Shown piece by piece: positions 1 through 8,877 of a stretch of DNA of 64,000 nucleotides; position 1 is the first letter of the stretch; every line of letters begins with the position of its first letter. This stretch comes from Gemmatimonas sp. (GTDB lineage Bacteria; Gemmatimonadota; Gemmatimonadetes; Gemmatimonadales; Gemmatimonadaceae), in the NCBI GenBank assembly GCA_025361705.1, contig JANYJW010000051.1, positions 18,112 through 82,111 of the forward strand, given 5' to 3'. Below the pieces are notes generated by a model. It saw nothing but the letters and a program-made list of their open reading frames with translations, was not told the DNA's origin and did no database searches. The translations under genes and the position numbers were made by a program.

Positions 1-2
1 CC

Positions 3-1001
3 TTCACGCCGCAACCGCTCACCACCATGCCCGATGGCGAGCGCCTGCCGACCACCGACGAGCTCTCCCGGTGGAACGCGCCGATGGTCGTCGACTTCCG
101 CCGCCGCATGGCGCCGTACATCTGGGTCAACGGCGCCATCGTGGCCGTCAACGTGCTCGGCGGGCCGAACATGTTGTTCGTCACCGCGTTCTGGAGCATC
201 GCCGTGGCGTACAAGTACGCCAAGCTCTGGAGCGAGGGCTACGACTGGCACGACGTGTTCCGCCAGCCGCGCGAGCGCATGGTGGGTGACGTGCTGCAGG
301 AGCTGGGCGAGGACGTGCGGTCGCTCTTCGACCGCACCACGCGCGAACGCGTGCGCACCCGCCATCGCCTGCGCGCGGCGCGCCCCGACCTGCTGCGCTC
401 GCCCGCCGCACCCGCCGCGCTCACGGCGCGCGACGCGGCCGCGCTGGGCAGCGGCCCCTATGCCGCCGCGGCGCGCGATGCGCTGATGGATCGCGACGAG
501 ATTGTCCGCCTCATCGAGGGGATGTCACGCGCCGACCGCGCGCGCCTGCCCGACGTCACGGGAAGCGCTGCCACGCTGGCCGACACCGTGATGTCGCTGG
601 CCGCGCAGCTCGCCGAACTCGAACGCTCCTCGGCGGGCCTGTCGGCCGTCGCGATGGACAAGGAGATCGGCGTGCTCGAGGCGGCGGCCAACCCGCTCGA
701 CCGCGTGGCCAGCGAGGAGCGCGTGCGCCGCCTCGCGCTGCTCAAGCGTCAGCGCCGCACGGTGGTCGACGTCACGCGCCGCCGCGAGGCGCTGGCTGGC
801 CGGCTCGACAGCTGCTCGCTGGCGCTCAAGAACATGCGCTTCGACGTCCTGCGCCTGAAGACCGGCGCCCAGACGCACCAGCACGTGACGACCATCGCCG
901 AACAGGCGCTGCTGCTGGCGCGCGAGGTCGACAGCGCCGTCTACGTCGCTGACGAAATGGCACGCCTGCGTCCGCGCGACAGCGCGCCGGGCCGCCCGTG
1001 A
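3..1001 (+). CDS. C-terminal part of a membrane-tailed Ser/Thr kinase-like protein (5' partial)
   Basis: The frame is open to the left edge of the window (first whole codon at base 3), so the ATG at 27 is probably internal and the gene starts upstream. What is visible is two adjacent hydrophobic segments (about residues 25-65 counted from the ATG at 27) followed by a long Ala/Arg/Leu-rich, probably coiled-coil tail. The same layout, with related wording around the membrane segment, forms the C-terminal half of the kinase gene that follows, so this is probably the tail of a tandem paralogue whose kinase domain lies outside the window. It overlaps the next gene by four bases (GTGA), implying translational coupling. 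No catalytic motif lies in the visible part. Confidence 0.6.
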   Translation, partial: FTPQPLTTMPDGERLPTTDELSRWNAPMVVDFRRRMAPYIWVNGAIVAVNVLGGPNMLFVTAFWSIAVAYKYAKLWSEGYDWHDVFRQPRERMVGDVLQELGEDVRSLFDRTTRERVRTRHRLRAARPDLLRSPAAPAALTARDAAALGSGPYAAAARDALMDRDEIVRLIEGMSRADRARLPDVTGSAATLADTVMSLAAQLAELERSSAGLSAVAMDKEIGVLEAAANPLDRVASEERVRRLALLKRQRRTVVDVTRRREALAGRLDSCSLALKNMRFDVLRLKTGAQTHQHVTTIAEQALLLAREVDSAVYVADEMARLRPRDSAPGRP

Positions 1002-2980
1002 CCGACGCCCTCCGCGAGCGGGTCAACGCCGCGGTCGGATCGCTCTATCAGGTCGAGGCCGAGATTGGCCGCGGCGGCATGGCCGTGGTCTATCGCGCAC
1101 TCGACACGCGCCTGCGCCGCCGCGTGGCGCTCAAGGTGCTGCCGCCCGAGCTGGCCTTCCGCGAGGAGGTCCGCAAGCGCTTTCTGCGCGAGGCGCAGAT
1201 GGCCGCGCAGCTCAGCCACCCGAACATCGTCCCCATCTACTCGGTGGACGAAGCCTCGGGTCTCGTCTACTTCGCCATGGGCCTCGTCGACGGCGAACCG
1301 CTGGCCAAGCTGCTCTTTGCCGAACCGCGCCCGCCCATCGCGCGCGTGCGGCAGGTGCTGCGCGAAGTGGCCGACGCGCTGCACTACGCGCACCAGCAGG
1401 GGCTCGTGCATCGCGACATCAAGCCCGATAACATCCTCATCGACGCGTCCACGGGCCGGGCGATGGTCACCGACTTCGGCATCGCGCGCGCCGCCGAGGC
1501 CGACATGCGACTCACCGCCACGGGCATTGCCGTGGGCACGCCGGCATACATGAGTCCCGAGCAGGCCATGGGTGAGCGCGACGTCGATGGGCGCGCCGAC
1601 ATCTACGCGCTGGGCATCGTCGGCTACCAGATGCTCGCCGGGGAGCTGCCGTTCCAGGCCACCAACACGCCGTCGATGCTGATGAAGCACCTCAGCGAAC
1701 CGCTGCGGCCGCTGCTGCAGCTGCGCCCCGACCTGCCCGCCAATCTCGCGTCGGCCGTCGAGCGCGCGCTGTGCAAGGCGCCGGGCGACCGCTGGCCCGA
1801 TGCGGCGGCGTTTCGTGAGGCGCTCGCCGAGAGTGCGCCGGTGACGCTCGTCGCTACGCCGGCCGCACCGCGCCCGGCGTCGGCCGTTGCTGCCCCGGCG
1901 TATCCGAGCACGCCGTCGTCCGCGCCGCATCGCCTGGCGCCCGACCCGCTGATGGCGTTCGGCGTCTTTCGCGCCGGACGCACGCGTGGCGATGACGACA
2001 GCGAAATCCGTTCGTGGCGCGAACAGCAGCACGCGTATCGCGAACAGCTGCGCGCGGCGCGCCGCGAACTGCGCCACGGCGACCCGGCGCTTGGCGCGCA
2101 GCTGCTGCAGGGCATCGTGGCGCCGGCGCCGCTCAGTGATGAGGAGCGCGCGCGGCGTGTGCGACGCAGGGCGGTCAACTATCTGGCCACCGTTGCCGTC
2201 CTGTTCGGCATCAACGTGACGGTGACCGTCCACGCCGGACCATGGTTCCTCATTCCCGCGATCATCATGGGCGTGGGCCTGGCACGTTCCGTCGCCTCCC
2301 TCTGGGCCGACGGAATTCCGCTGCGCAAGGTGTTCAGCCGGCCGCCGCGCGGCGTCGAGGCGGCGTCGGGGACGGCGCGCGTCGCGGGGCCGGGCGTCGG
2401 CGTGCCGGCGCTCCCCGCGCCGGGCACCGATGCGCTGCTCGCCGGCGCGCCGCGCGACGCGCTCGACGGGCGGCACGGCCACGTCATTCGCGACGCCGTC
2501 GAGGCGCGCCGCAGCGCACTCGACGTGCTGGCCAGGTTGCCGGCGAGCGAAAAGCAGCTGCTCCCCGACATCGCGCCCACGCTCACGGGCCTGGTGGAGC
2601 GCATCATCGCGCTTGCCAGCGCGCTGCACCAGCTCGATCAGGATGCGTCGCCCGAAGCGCTCGCGCGGCTCGACCAGCGGTTGGTGGACGTGCGTGCGCT
2701 CGCCGCCGACGCCCCCGACAAGGAACGCCGCGTGGGCTTGCTTGAGCGCCAGCGCCAGACGCTGGCTGACCTCGCGGCGCGCCGCGAAACGGTGGCTGCC
2801 CAGCTCGACAATGCCTCGTTGGTGCTCGGCACCATGAAGCTCGACCTGCTCAAGCTGCGCTCCAGCGGCCTGCAGTCGCAGATGGCCGATTCCAACTTCC
2901 AGACGCAGGACGCGCGTGCCGTGGTGGCCGAGATTGAGCGCGCGCTCGAGGTGGCCGAGGAAGTGCAGAAGATCAGGTAG
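998..2980 (+). CDS. Membrane-anchored serine/threonine protein kinase (Hanks type)
   Basis: 660 residues from a GTG start that overlaps the previous stop (GTGA). The kinase domain fills about residues 15-275: glycine loop GRGGMAVVY at 24-32, ATP lysine Lys46 in VALKVL, catalytic loop HRDIKPDN with Asp140, DFG at 159-161, and the GTPAYMSPEQ activation segment. A Pro/Ala-rich linker follows, then two hydrophobic segments (about residues 390-435), then a helical tail. Most bacterial PknB-type kinases have one transmembrane helix and an extracellular sensor; here the membrane hairpin would return the helical tail to the cytoplasm. It likely phosphorylates proteins in a signalling pathway; the substrate is unknown. 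The upstream partial gene shares the tail architecture. Confidence 0.93.
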   Translation: MTDALRERVNAAVGSLYQVEAEIGRGGMAVVYRALDTRLRRRVALKVLPPELAFREEVRKRFLREAQMAAQLSHPNIVPIYSVDEASGLVYFAMGLVDGEPLAKLLFAEPRPPIARVRQVLREVADALHYAHQQGLVHRDIKPDNILIDASTGRAMVTDFGIARAAEADMRLTATGIAVGTPAYMSPEQAMGERDVDGRADIYALGIVGYQMLAGELPFQATNTPSMLMKHLSEPLRPLLQLRPDLPANLASAVERALCKAPGDRWPDAAAFREALAESAPVTLVATPAAPRPASAVAAPAYPSTPSSAPHRLAPDPLMAFGVFRAGRTRGDDDSEIRSWREQQHAYREQLRAARRELRHGDPALGAQLLQGIVAPAPLSDEERARRVRRRAVNYLATVAVLFGINVTVTVHAGPWFLIPAIIMGVGLARSVASLWADGIPLRKVFSRPPRGVEAASGTARVAGPGVGVPALPAPGTDALLAGAPRDALDGRHGHVIRDAVEARRSALDVLARLPASEKQLLPDIAPTLTGLVERIIALASALHQLDQDASPEALARLDQRLVDVRALAADAPDKERRVGLLERQRQTLADLAARRETVAAQLDNASLVLGTMKLDLLKLRSSGLQSQMADSNFQTQDARAVVAEIERALEVAEEVQKIR

Positions 2981-3083
2981 CAACGGGGCGCGATCGTGTA
3001 CGACCGTCGTGCTGACAGCATGTGAGGAACCGGCGTCCACGGCCGTGGTACCAGCACACAGCGCATTCTCCGGAGGCTGGGCC

Positions 3084-3881
3084 ATGTCCATCGTTGCACG
3101 CACGCGCCACCTCGCCGTCACGTTCGCCTTCTTCGGCGTGCCGTGGCTGGCCTCGGCGCAGCAAGCCCCGGCCAGATCCGAAGTCGCCGTCCCGCCTGCC
3201 GTCGTGATGGGCAAGATCACCGGGCCCGACAAGAAGGCGCTTGAGGACGCCGAGGTGCGGCTCGGGGATGCGCCGGCCACGCACACCGATCGCAAGGGAC
3301 ACTTCGAGTTCGATCCCGTGAGCCCCGGACTGCACGAGGTGTTCGTGCGCAAGATCGGCTACGTCCCCGTGCGCTTTCGCGTGGCGGTCACTGCCGGCGA
3401 CCTCTGGGATGGCACCATCGCGATGGAGCGCACCGCGCAGTCGCTCCCCGAAGTCGTCGTGCTCGACTCGGCCAGGTCACTCAGAAACTACCGGCTGCGC
3501 TGGATCGACGGGTTCATCGAACGCCGCCGCGCGGGACTCGGCACCTTCCTCGACCGCGTCGACATCGAGAACGCGCGGGCCTTCAACACCGCCAAGCTCG
3601 TCGCGACGGCGCCCGGCGTCATGGCCCGCACCGCCTCCGGGTGGGATGAGCTGAACGTCAACCGGTGCGGCAACGGCTTCGGCACCGACAGCAAGGCCAT
3701 CGTGTACGTCGATGGATTCAAGACGGAGACGTCCACGACGGGAAGGTTCGTGACCTTCCACGACTACTCGCCTGAGCGGCTCGCGGCGATCGAGGTCTAC
3801 AAGGGACGAGGCACCATCCCGCCGGCGTACGACGATCCGCAGGCTTGCCTTGTGGTGTTGCTCTGGACCAATCGGCGGTAG
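3084..3881 (+). CDS. Secreted carboxypeptidase-regulatory-like / TonB plug-like protein
   Basis: 265 residues. The ATG at 3084 is chosen because a CGGAGG ribosome-binding site lies just upstream (3071-3076) and a signal peptide follows, ending near LASAQQ. Residues about 40-110 read as a carboxypeptidase-D regulatory-like beta-sandwich (start VVMGKITGPDKK). The rest resembles the plug domain of TonB-dependent receptors (TAPGVMA, IVYVDGFK, IEVYKGRG), but there is no beta-barrel, so it is a free-standing plug protein, a form common in Gemmatimonadota. It probably sits in the periplasm or at the outer membrane; its function is unknown. Its stop codon directly abuts the convergent hydrolase gene. 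Confidence 0.75.
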   Translation: MSIVARTRHLAVTFAFFGVPWLASAQQAPARSEVAVPPAVVMGKITGPDKKALEDAEVRLGDAPATHTDRKGHFEFDPVSPGLHEVFVRKIGYVPVRFRVAVTAGDLWDGTIAMERTAQSLPEVVVLDSARSLRNYRLRWIDGFIERRRAGLGTFLDRVDIENARAFNTAKLVATAPGVMARTASGWDELNVNRCGNGFGTDSKAIVYVDGFKTETSTTGRFVTFHDYSPERLAAIEVYKGRGTIPPAYDDPQACLVVLLWTNRR

Positions 3882-4697
3882 CTACCGCGCGAGCAATGCC
3901 CCCACCGCGGCGGCCACGCGGTCGGGCGCATCGAGCGGGGTGAAGTGCGCCGCGCCGTCCAGCACGTCGAGCGTGGCGCCGGGAATCGCTGCGGCCAGCC
4001 GGCGCGCCAGCGACACCGGCACAAACGGATCGCGCGCGCCGTGCAGGATGGCCGTCGGCGTGCGCACATCGCCAAGTGCCATCGCCGCCGTGTCGTCGGG
4101 GCGCTGCGCGTCGAGATGCGCGAGCAGCGCGTCGCGGCCGACCCGTGTTGCGAACGGGCGCAGGAAGAGATCGAGTGCGCGTCGCCCCTCGTCGCGATCG
4201 GCAAAGCCGCGCATGAGCGCCGCATACGCCTCACCCGCCACGAGCGGCGCGGGAACACGCCGGGCGAGTGGCGCCAGCCTTTGTGCCACGCGTGTGCGCC
4301 AGCGCGGCCAGCCGTCGAGCCCCACACTGTTCACCAAGGCAAGTCGCGTGACGCGCTCGGGTGCATGCAGCGCCATCCATTGCGCCACGGCGCCGCCCAG
4401 GTCGTGCCCGACCACGCATGCGTTGAAGACGTTGAGTGCGTCGAGCACCGCCAGCGCGCGCTGCGCGTGTGCCGCAACAGTCACCGGCGCGCCGTTCGGC
4501 GGGTCGCTGCGCCCATACCCCAGCTGGTCGAGGACGATCAGGCGATGTCCCACGGGCATGCAGCGCACCACGCCGCTCCAGAGAAACGACGACGTAGGGT
4601 ACCCGTGCAGAAAGAGCACCGGCTCGCCGGCGCCCCGCGTGCCGGCGGCAAAGTAGTAGAGCCGGTGGCCGTTCAGGTCGAGGAATTCTCCGCGCAT
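3882..4697 (-). CDS. Alpha/beta-fold hydrolase
   Basis: 271 residues with a typical alpha/beta-hydrolase layout: oxyanion motif HGYPTSS near residue 30, nucleophile elbow GHDLGG, a late acid in GARDPFVP and a catalytic His in AAHFTP. The residue in the nucleophile position is Asp rather than Ser, which in this superfamily is typical of haloalkane dehalogenases and epoxide hydrolases and not of esterases. The substrate cannot be told from sequence. The ATG at 4697 has a GGGGAGG-type ribosome-binding site just upstream on this strand. It runs convergently into the plug protein gene with no gap between the stop codons. Confidence 0.85.
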   Translation of the reverse strand: MRGEFLDLNGHRLYYFAAGTRGAGEPVLFLHGYPTSSFLWSGVVRCMPVGHRLIVLDQLGYGRSDPPNGAPVTVAAHAQRALAVLDALNVFNACVVGHDLGGAVAQWMALHAPERVTRLALVNSVGLDGWPRWRTRVAQRLAPLARRVPAPLVAGEAYAALMRGFADRDEGRRALDLFLRPFATRVGRDALLAHLDAQRPDDTAAMALGDVRTPTAILHGARDPFVPVSLARRLAAAIPGATLDVLDGAAHFTPLDAPDRVAAAVGALLAR

Positions 4698-4864
4698 TTC
4701 GGCAATTCCTCCCCAAAACAGATCGAATTCAAGGCGGTCCAGATGTGCGACAAACTCTGGCGCTTTTCGTCAAAAGAAGTATAGTTACCCGATATTGGAC
4801 AGACCATCTGCGGGTGTGATTCTATCCCGTTGCCTGCCAACAAGTTAGCAAGAGGTTTCGCGAC

Positions 4865-6004
4865 TTGACTCCACCTGTGATTCCGACTGTTCCGCTCTTC
4901 GCTCCGCCGCCACCGCCGCCATCAGCGGTGGTATTTCCGCTGAGCTGGCTGCTGGAACACGCGGCATTACCGATACAGTATCGCGCCATCATAGAGGTAG
5001 CGAAGCTGGGTGACCAGCTTCCGGCTTCCTATGCGAACACGCCGTACTACTGTCGGTCGGCCGTCGAAATTGCTGTGCGCCAGTCCTACGACGGCACCTG
5101 GAACAACGCGATGCTTGCCCTGCCGACCAAGAGCGGCTCGGTCGACGGCATCGGCAGCATTCACGCCGTGCGCCGTCTATTGGAGTTCGGCTGGGACAAG
5201 GATTCGCCCGCCGTTGCCCAGGCGCGGCGATCGCTCTTCCGCCTGCTGGCGGAGGACGAGGATTCCGCGCAACTCTATGAACTGCAGCCCAAGCCGGGCA
5301 AGACGTACGAGCCCGAACTGAAGTCGCACCTGCGCCAGTTGCTGCGTGAGGCGGCCGGCGCAACGCTGGCGCAGGCAGGCTTCGAGTCCGATCCGCGCGT
5401 GCGCGGCATCGCTCGGCGCACGCTCGAACGCATCACCGATTATCTGGCGTCGCCGCTGGCGGAAAAGCCATGGATTCGGGTCGGCAACCAGCAGGTGCTG
5501 GCCGCCGAGGCGTCGCCGCCGTCATTGTACGCGCTGCAGATGCTGGCGCACATGCCGTTGTTCCGCAACGAGAACTACACGGCCATGGAGTCGCTGTACG
5601 AGTATCTCACGCGCCCGCTGCCGCGCCAGGATCCTATCCAGATCGTGGGCAAGAAGCAGGTGTCGGTGCCGCTGCTGGTGCTTGGCGACATGCTGCCGCA
5701 CCGCAATGCGGTGGATGCGGACATTCCGATGGCGCTGGCGTGGCTCGAGACGATGGCGCGGCTCGGCTTTTTGCGCCGCAACGACAACTGGTCCAAGATG
5801 TTCGAGCGGTTCGTGGATGACTGCGGCCGCGACGGCGTCTGGCATCCGCACAAGGGCACGACCACGCCCAGGTCCACCAACTCGTTCGTCTGGCCGTTCT
5901 TCCCCATCGAGCAGCACGCGGCGGGCGAAGAGCGCTGGACCGACGTCACCTTCCGCATCGGGCTGATCGCGCGGCTGTCGGGCCGCACCATCCAGCTCGG
6001 CTGA
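4865..6004 (+). CDS. Conserved hypothetical protein, possible alpha/alpha-toroid fold
   Basis: 379 residues from a TTG start at 4865, chosen because AGAGG (4851-4855) sits nine bases upstream; the GTG at 4877 is an alternative. The N-terminus is Pro-rich and no signal peptide is clear. The body is helical with recurring DGTW and DGVW motifs (about residues 76 and 330) and regularly spaced Trp and aromatic residues, which recalls the QW repeats of squalene-cyclase/prenyltransferase toroids; no catalytic DxDD motif is seen. I cannot assign a reaction. A relatively AT-rich intergenic stretch (4698-4864) separates it from the divergent hydrolase gene and should hold both promoters. Confidence 0.6.
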   Translation: MTPPVIPTVPLFAPPPPPPSAVVFPLSWLLEHAALPIQYRAIIEVAKLGDQLPASYANTPYYCRSAVEIAVRQSYDGTWNNAMLALPTKSGSVDGIGSIHAVRRLLEFGWDKDSPAVAQARRSLFRLLAEDEDSAQLYELQPKPGKTYEPELKSHLRQLLREAAGATLAQAGFESDPRVRGIARRTLERITDYLASPLAEKPWIRVGNQQVLAAEASPPSLYALQMLAHMPLFRNENYTAMESLYEYLTRPLPRQDPIQIVGKKQVSVPLLVLGDMLPHRNAVDADIPMALAWLETMARLGFLRRNDNWSKMFERFVDDCGRDGVWHPHKGTTTPRSTNSFVWPFFPIEQHAAGEERWTDVTFRIGLIARLSGRTIQLG

Positions 6005-6011
6005 CGCCAGT

Positions 6012-6938
6012 GTGGTCAGCGATGGTGCGTGGGGGCCGGTTCACGTGAACCGGCCCCCGCACTTTCCCGAGGGCTTTGCCGGCATTTCGGCGTGCGACGT
6101 CGTACTCGCCGATGGCACGCGGCTGCGGCTCACCGAATCCGGCGCCGCCGATGCGCCGCCGGTGCTGCTGGTGCATGGGTTTGGCGCCTCGGCGTACCAG
6201 TGGCGCTTTCTGATGCCGGCGCTGGCGCAGGCGGGCCTTCATGTGCTCGCGCCTGACTTGCCGGGACATGGCTTCAGTCAGCTGCGGTTGGACGACGGCC
6301 AATATGCGCGAGCGCCCTACGCGCGCCGCATGTGGATGCTGCTCGATGCCCTGGGCCTGCCGGCCGTGCCGATCGTCGGACACTCGATGGGCGGTGCCAT
6401 TGCCGCCGAGATGGCGTGGCAGCAGCCGCAGCGCGTGGAACGGCTGGTGCTCATGTCGCCGGCGGGATTCGGCATGGTGCCGCAGCGCGCGAGGGCAGTG
6501 CGCTACATACCCGACGCCCTGGCGCCGCTCGCGCGGCCGTTCGCGTCGCGCGCGGCGGCGCACTTCATCCTTGGCGACGTCTATGGACCCGGTGGCTCGT
6601 GGTCGCGCCGCGACGAAGAGGAGTTGCTCGCGCCGTACGGCCAGCGCGACATCTACCGCGCGCTGCTGCGCACGATCAAGGAGTTCGACTTTCGTCTGCA
6701 TCCACCCGCACTCCTCGCGCGCCTGCCGGCGCGCACGCTGGTGGTGTTCGGCACGCACGATCGCGTGGTGCGACCCGTCGACATGGCCCGCCGGATCGAG
6801 GCAATGCACGACGCCCAGTTGGTGATGCTGCCGCGCGTCGGCCACCTGCCGCAGGTGGAGGCCGCTGCCGACGTGAGCGCGCTGGTGATTGCGCATCTGC
6901 AGGCCGGTCGCGTGGCGGGGTCCTCCGGCGCCCATTAG
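6012..6938 (+). CDS. Alpha/beta-fold hydrolase (Ser nucleophile)
   Basis: Up to 308 residues. The core is clear: HGFGASAYQW oxyanion region, nucleophile elbow GHSMGG, acid in FGTHDRVV and His in VGHLPQVE. It belongs to the MhpC/BioH-like esterase and C-C hydrolase group; the substrate is unknown. The start is uncertain: the GTG at 6012 lacks a ribosome-binding site and lies upstream of a perfect 28-base palindrome (6031-6058) that would be translated, while the in-frame GTG at 6045 lies inside the palindrome. It follows the toroid-like gene by seven bases and precedes the DEAD-box helicase by nine, so it may be an operon member. Confidence 0.85.
   Translation: MVSDGAWGPVHVNRPPHFPEGFAGISACDVVLADGTRLRLTESGAADAPPVLLVHGFGASAYQWRFLMPALAQAGLHVLAPDLPGHGFSQLRLDDGQYARAPYARRMWMLLDALGLPAVPIVGHSMGGAIAAEMAWQQPQRVERLVLMSPAGFGMVPQRARAVRYIPDALAPLARPFASRAAAHFILGDVYGPGGSWSRRDEEELLAPYGQRDIYRALLRTIKEFDFRLHPPALLARLPARTLVVFGTHDRVVRPVDMARRIEAMHDAQLVMLPRVGHLPQVEAAADVSALVIAHLQAGRVAGSSGAH
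6031..6058. repeat. Perfect 28-base palindrome (hairpin or operator) at the hydrolase start
   Basis: The two 14-base arms (GGGGGCCGGTTCAC and its exact complement) meet with no spacer, centred on CACGTG. As RNA it would form a very stable hairpin followed by GCACTTTCCC. It could end transcription of the upstream gene, hide the start of the hydrolase gene, or as DNA be an operator for a dimeric regulator. It has no clear U-run, so a simple intrinsic terminator is only one reading. Confidence 0.6.
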
Positions 6939-6947
6939 GTTGCTCGT

Positions 6948-8267
6948 GTGACCACTGACAAGCTGAAGAAGAAGGCTCCCGTGCGGCGCGCTGCCGCGCC
7001 CGGGAAAGGCCGGGCCGTAAAGGGCGCCGCCAAGGCAGGTTTGCACGCCGCTCCGGAGGCTGCTGTCCCGGTTGCGACCACCGACGAGGGCGACGGCCTG
7101 AGCCTCGCGCAGGCCGAGGCCGTGGCAAGCGCCGCGGACGGCGGCGGGTTCGCGGAACTCGGTCTGCACGAGACCGTGCTGCACGCCATAGCCGACGCTG
7201 GCTACACATTGCCGACGCCCATTCAGCGGCAGGCCATCCCGCTCGCGCTCAACGGGCGCGACATCATGGGGCTGGCGCAGACGGGCACGGGCAAGACCGC
7301 CGGCTTTTCCATTCCCATCATCGAGCGCCTGCTGGGCGGGCCGCATCGTACGCGCGCACTCATCCTCACGCCCACCCGCGAACTCTGTCAGCAGGTGGAG
7401 GAGAGCTTCCGCAAGTACGGCAAGTATGCGGGGCTTGAGGTGGTGTCGGTGTACGGCGGCGTGGGCTACGACATCCAGGTGACGGCGTTGCGCGGCGGTG
7501 TCGACGTGGTGGTGGCCACGCCGGGGCGACTCATCGACCACCTGGAAAAGCAGAACGTCAACTTTGACGAACTCGAGATCCTGGTGCTCGACGAAGCCGA
7601 CCGGATGCTTGATATGGGATTTGCGCCGCAGATCCAGCGCATTGTGGCGGCCATCCATGCATACCGGCAGACCCTGCTGTTCAGCGCGACGATGCCGCCC
7701 GAAGTGGAGGCGCTGGCGCGCAAGTATCTGCGCAAGCCGGTGGTGGTGCAGGTGGGGCGCAGGTCGAGCGCGGCAACAACGGTGAAGCACTACGTCTATC
7801 CCGTGCCCAAGCAGCGCAAGGCGGAGTTGCTGGCCGAGCTGCTGAAGAGCAAGGAGATGGACTCGGTGCTCGTCTTCACGCGCACCAAGCACGGTGCCGA
7901 CCGCGTGGTGCGGCCCCTCGAGCTTGAGGGGATCAACGCCGACGCGCTTCATGCCGACAAGACGCAGGGCCAGCGCGAATCGGCGCTGCTGCGCTTCAAG
8001 GAAGGGAAGACGCGCGTGCTGGTGGCCACCGACATCGCGCAGCGCGGGCTCGACATCTCGGGCATCTCGCACGTCATCAACTACGACGTGCCGCAGCAGG
8101 CCGAGGACTACGTGCACCGCATTGGGCGCACCGGGCGCGCCGCGCAGACGGGCGACGCGTACACGTTCATGTGCGCCGACGAGATTGCGATGGTCAAGAC
8201 CATCGAGCGGACGATCAATCAGGAAATTCCGCGGATCTCGGTGACGGGGTATGACTTCGGGACGTAG
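6948..8267 (+). CDS. DEAD-box ATP-dependent RNA helicase (RhlE-like)
   Basis: 439 residues from a GTG start. It unwinds RNA duplexes using ATP, typically in ribosome assembly or RNA decay. A Lys/Ala-rich leader of about 60 residues precedes the core. Motifs appear in order: Q motif region (PTPIQRQAIP), motif I AQTGTGKT with Lys116, PTRELC, TPGRLIDH, DEAD at 215-218, SAT, then the second RecA domain with FTRTKHGADR, ATDIAQRGLD and HRIGRTGR. There is only a short C-terminal tail. The order and length match the RhlE/DeaD group. It lies nine bases after the hydrolase and is followed by a short heptamer repeat. Confidence 0.95.
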   Translation: MTTDKLKKKAPVRRAAAPGKGRAVKGAAKAGLHAAPEAAVPVATTDEGDGLSLAQAEAVASAADGGGFAELGLHETVLHAIADAGYTLPTPIQRQAIPLALNGRDIMGLAQTGTGKTAGFSIPIIERLLGGPHRTRALILTPTRELCQQVEESFRKYGKYAGLEVVSVYGGVGYDIQVTALRGGVDVVVATPGRLIDHLEKQNVNFDELEILVLDEADRMLDMGFAPQIQRIVAAIHAYRQTLLFSATMPPEVEALARKYLRKPVVVQVGRRSSAATTVKHYVYPVPKQRKAELLAELLKSKEMDSVLVFTRTKHGADRVVRPLELEGINADALHADKTQGQRESALLRFKEGKTRVLVATDIAQRGLDISGISHVINYDVPQQAEDYVHRIGRTGRAAQTGDAYTFMCADEIAMVKTIERTINQEIPRISVTGYDFGT

Positions 8268-8268
8268 T

Positions 8269-8289
8269 CTCCCGTCCCTCGTCTCTCAA
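8269..8289. repeat. Heptamer repeat, ACGGGAG family (three degenerate units)
   Basis: Immediately after the helicase stop codon three heptamers run on the plus strand: CTCCCGT, CCCTCGT, CTCTCAA. These are the complement of the ACGGGAG unit also found in dnaE2 (61007-61101) and at 51441-51475. No inverted partner is adjacent. Confidence 0.6.
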
Positions 8290-8714
8290 CTTCCACTCCA
8301 CCGGACCCTGCCGAGCCTCGACACCACGATCGAGTCCACCTGCGTGCCGTGCACCACGAGCACCGTGGTGTTGGAGACGCCGACCGCCAGGCCATCGGGA
8401 GCGTAGCGCACGGTGTCGCCGCTCGCGGCCAGCAACACGCCGTGCGTGGCGCCCACGGCGCGGCGCATCACCGTGTCGGTGCCGCACATGACGCGCACTT
8501 CGCCGTGCAGGGCGTCGACCACGAAGGCGGCGGTAGTGCCGCGGGCGAGCGCGACGTCGCGCGCCAGCACGAGCGCGTTGACGATGTCGGACGACGCGGC
8601 GCGCAGGCGCCAGCGCGCCGTGGCGGCATTCAAGGTCGGCAGCGCGATGGCGGTGACGAGCGCGAGCAGCGTGACGGTGAGGGTGAGTTCGGGGAGCGTG
8701 TGGGCGGAACGCAT
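8286..8714 (-). CDS. GspH/FimT-type pseudopilin
   Basis: 142 residues. The ATG at 8714 has GAGG seven bases upstream. The N-terminus is a type IV pilin-like signal: a short basic/polar leader then a Pro-Glu and a hydrophobic helix (HTLPELTLTVTLLALV), with the conserved Glu five residues into the mature helix region, followed by a beta-rich body. This is the layout of GspH/FimT minor pseudopilins of type II secretion or type IV pili. No other secretion or pilus gene is nearby, so it is an orphan and would work with a machine encoded elsewhere. Confidence 0.75.
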   Translation of the reverse strand: MRSAHTLPELTLTVTLLALVTAIALPTLNAATARWRLRAASSDIVNALVLARDVALARGTTAAFVVDALHGEVRVMCGTDTVMRRAVGATHGVLLAASGDTVRYAPDGLAVGVSNTTVLVVHGTQVDSIVVSRLGRVRWSGS

Positions 8715-8877
8715 GCAGTGCCTCGGGGGTGCGGGCCGCGCGGGACGTGCGCGGCGCGTGAACCCCGCACATCTTGGGAGTGCCGCGCGGCGCTGCGTCA
8801 CCGATCGAACGCCTGCATGGGCGCGCGATTGCCGCCGCCGGCACCACACGCGTGTTGTGCCACACCGGAGACTCGTC

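Noticed and set aside
941..3352. Long open frame on the minus strand opposite the kinase gene
   Set aside because: High G+C makes long antisense frames common. It has no ribosome-binding site and no domain, its composition is His/Arg-rich, and the plus strand carries an unmistakable kinase. The same applies to minus-strand frames at 5946-8117, 10750-13128 and 17932-19380 and the plus-strand frame 62307-63977.
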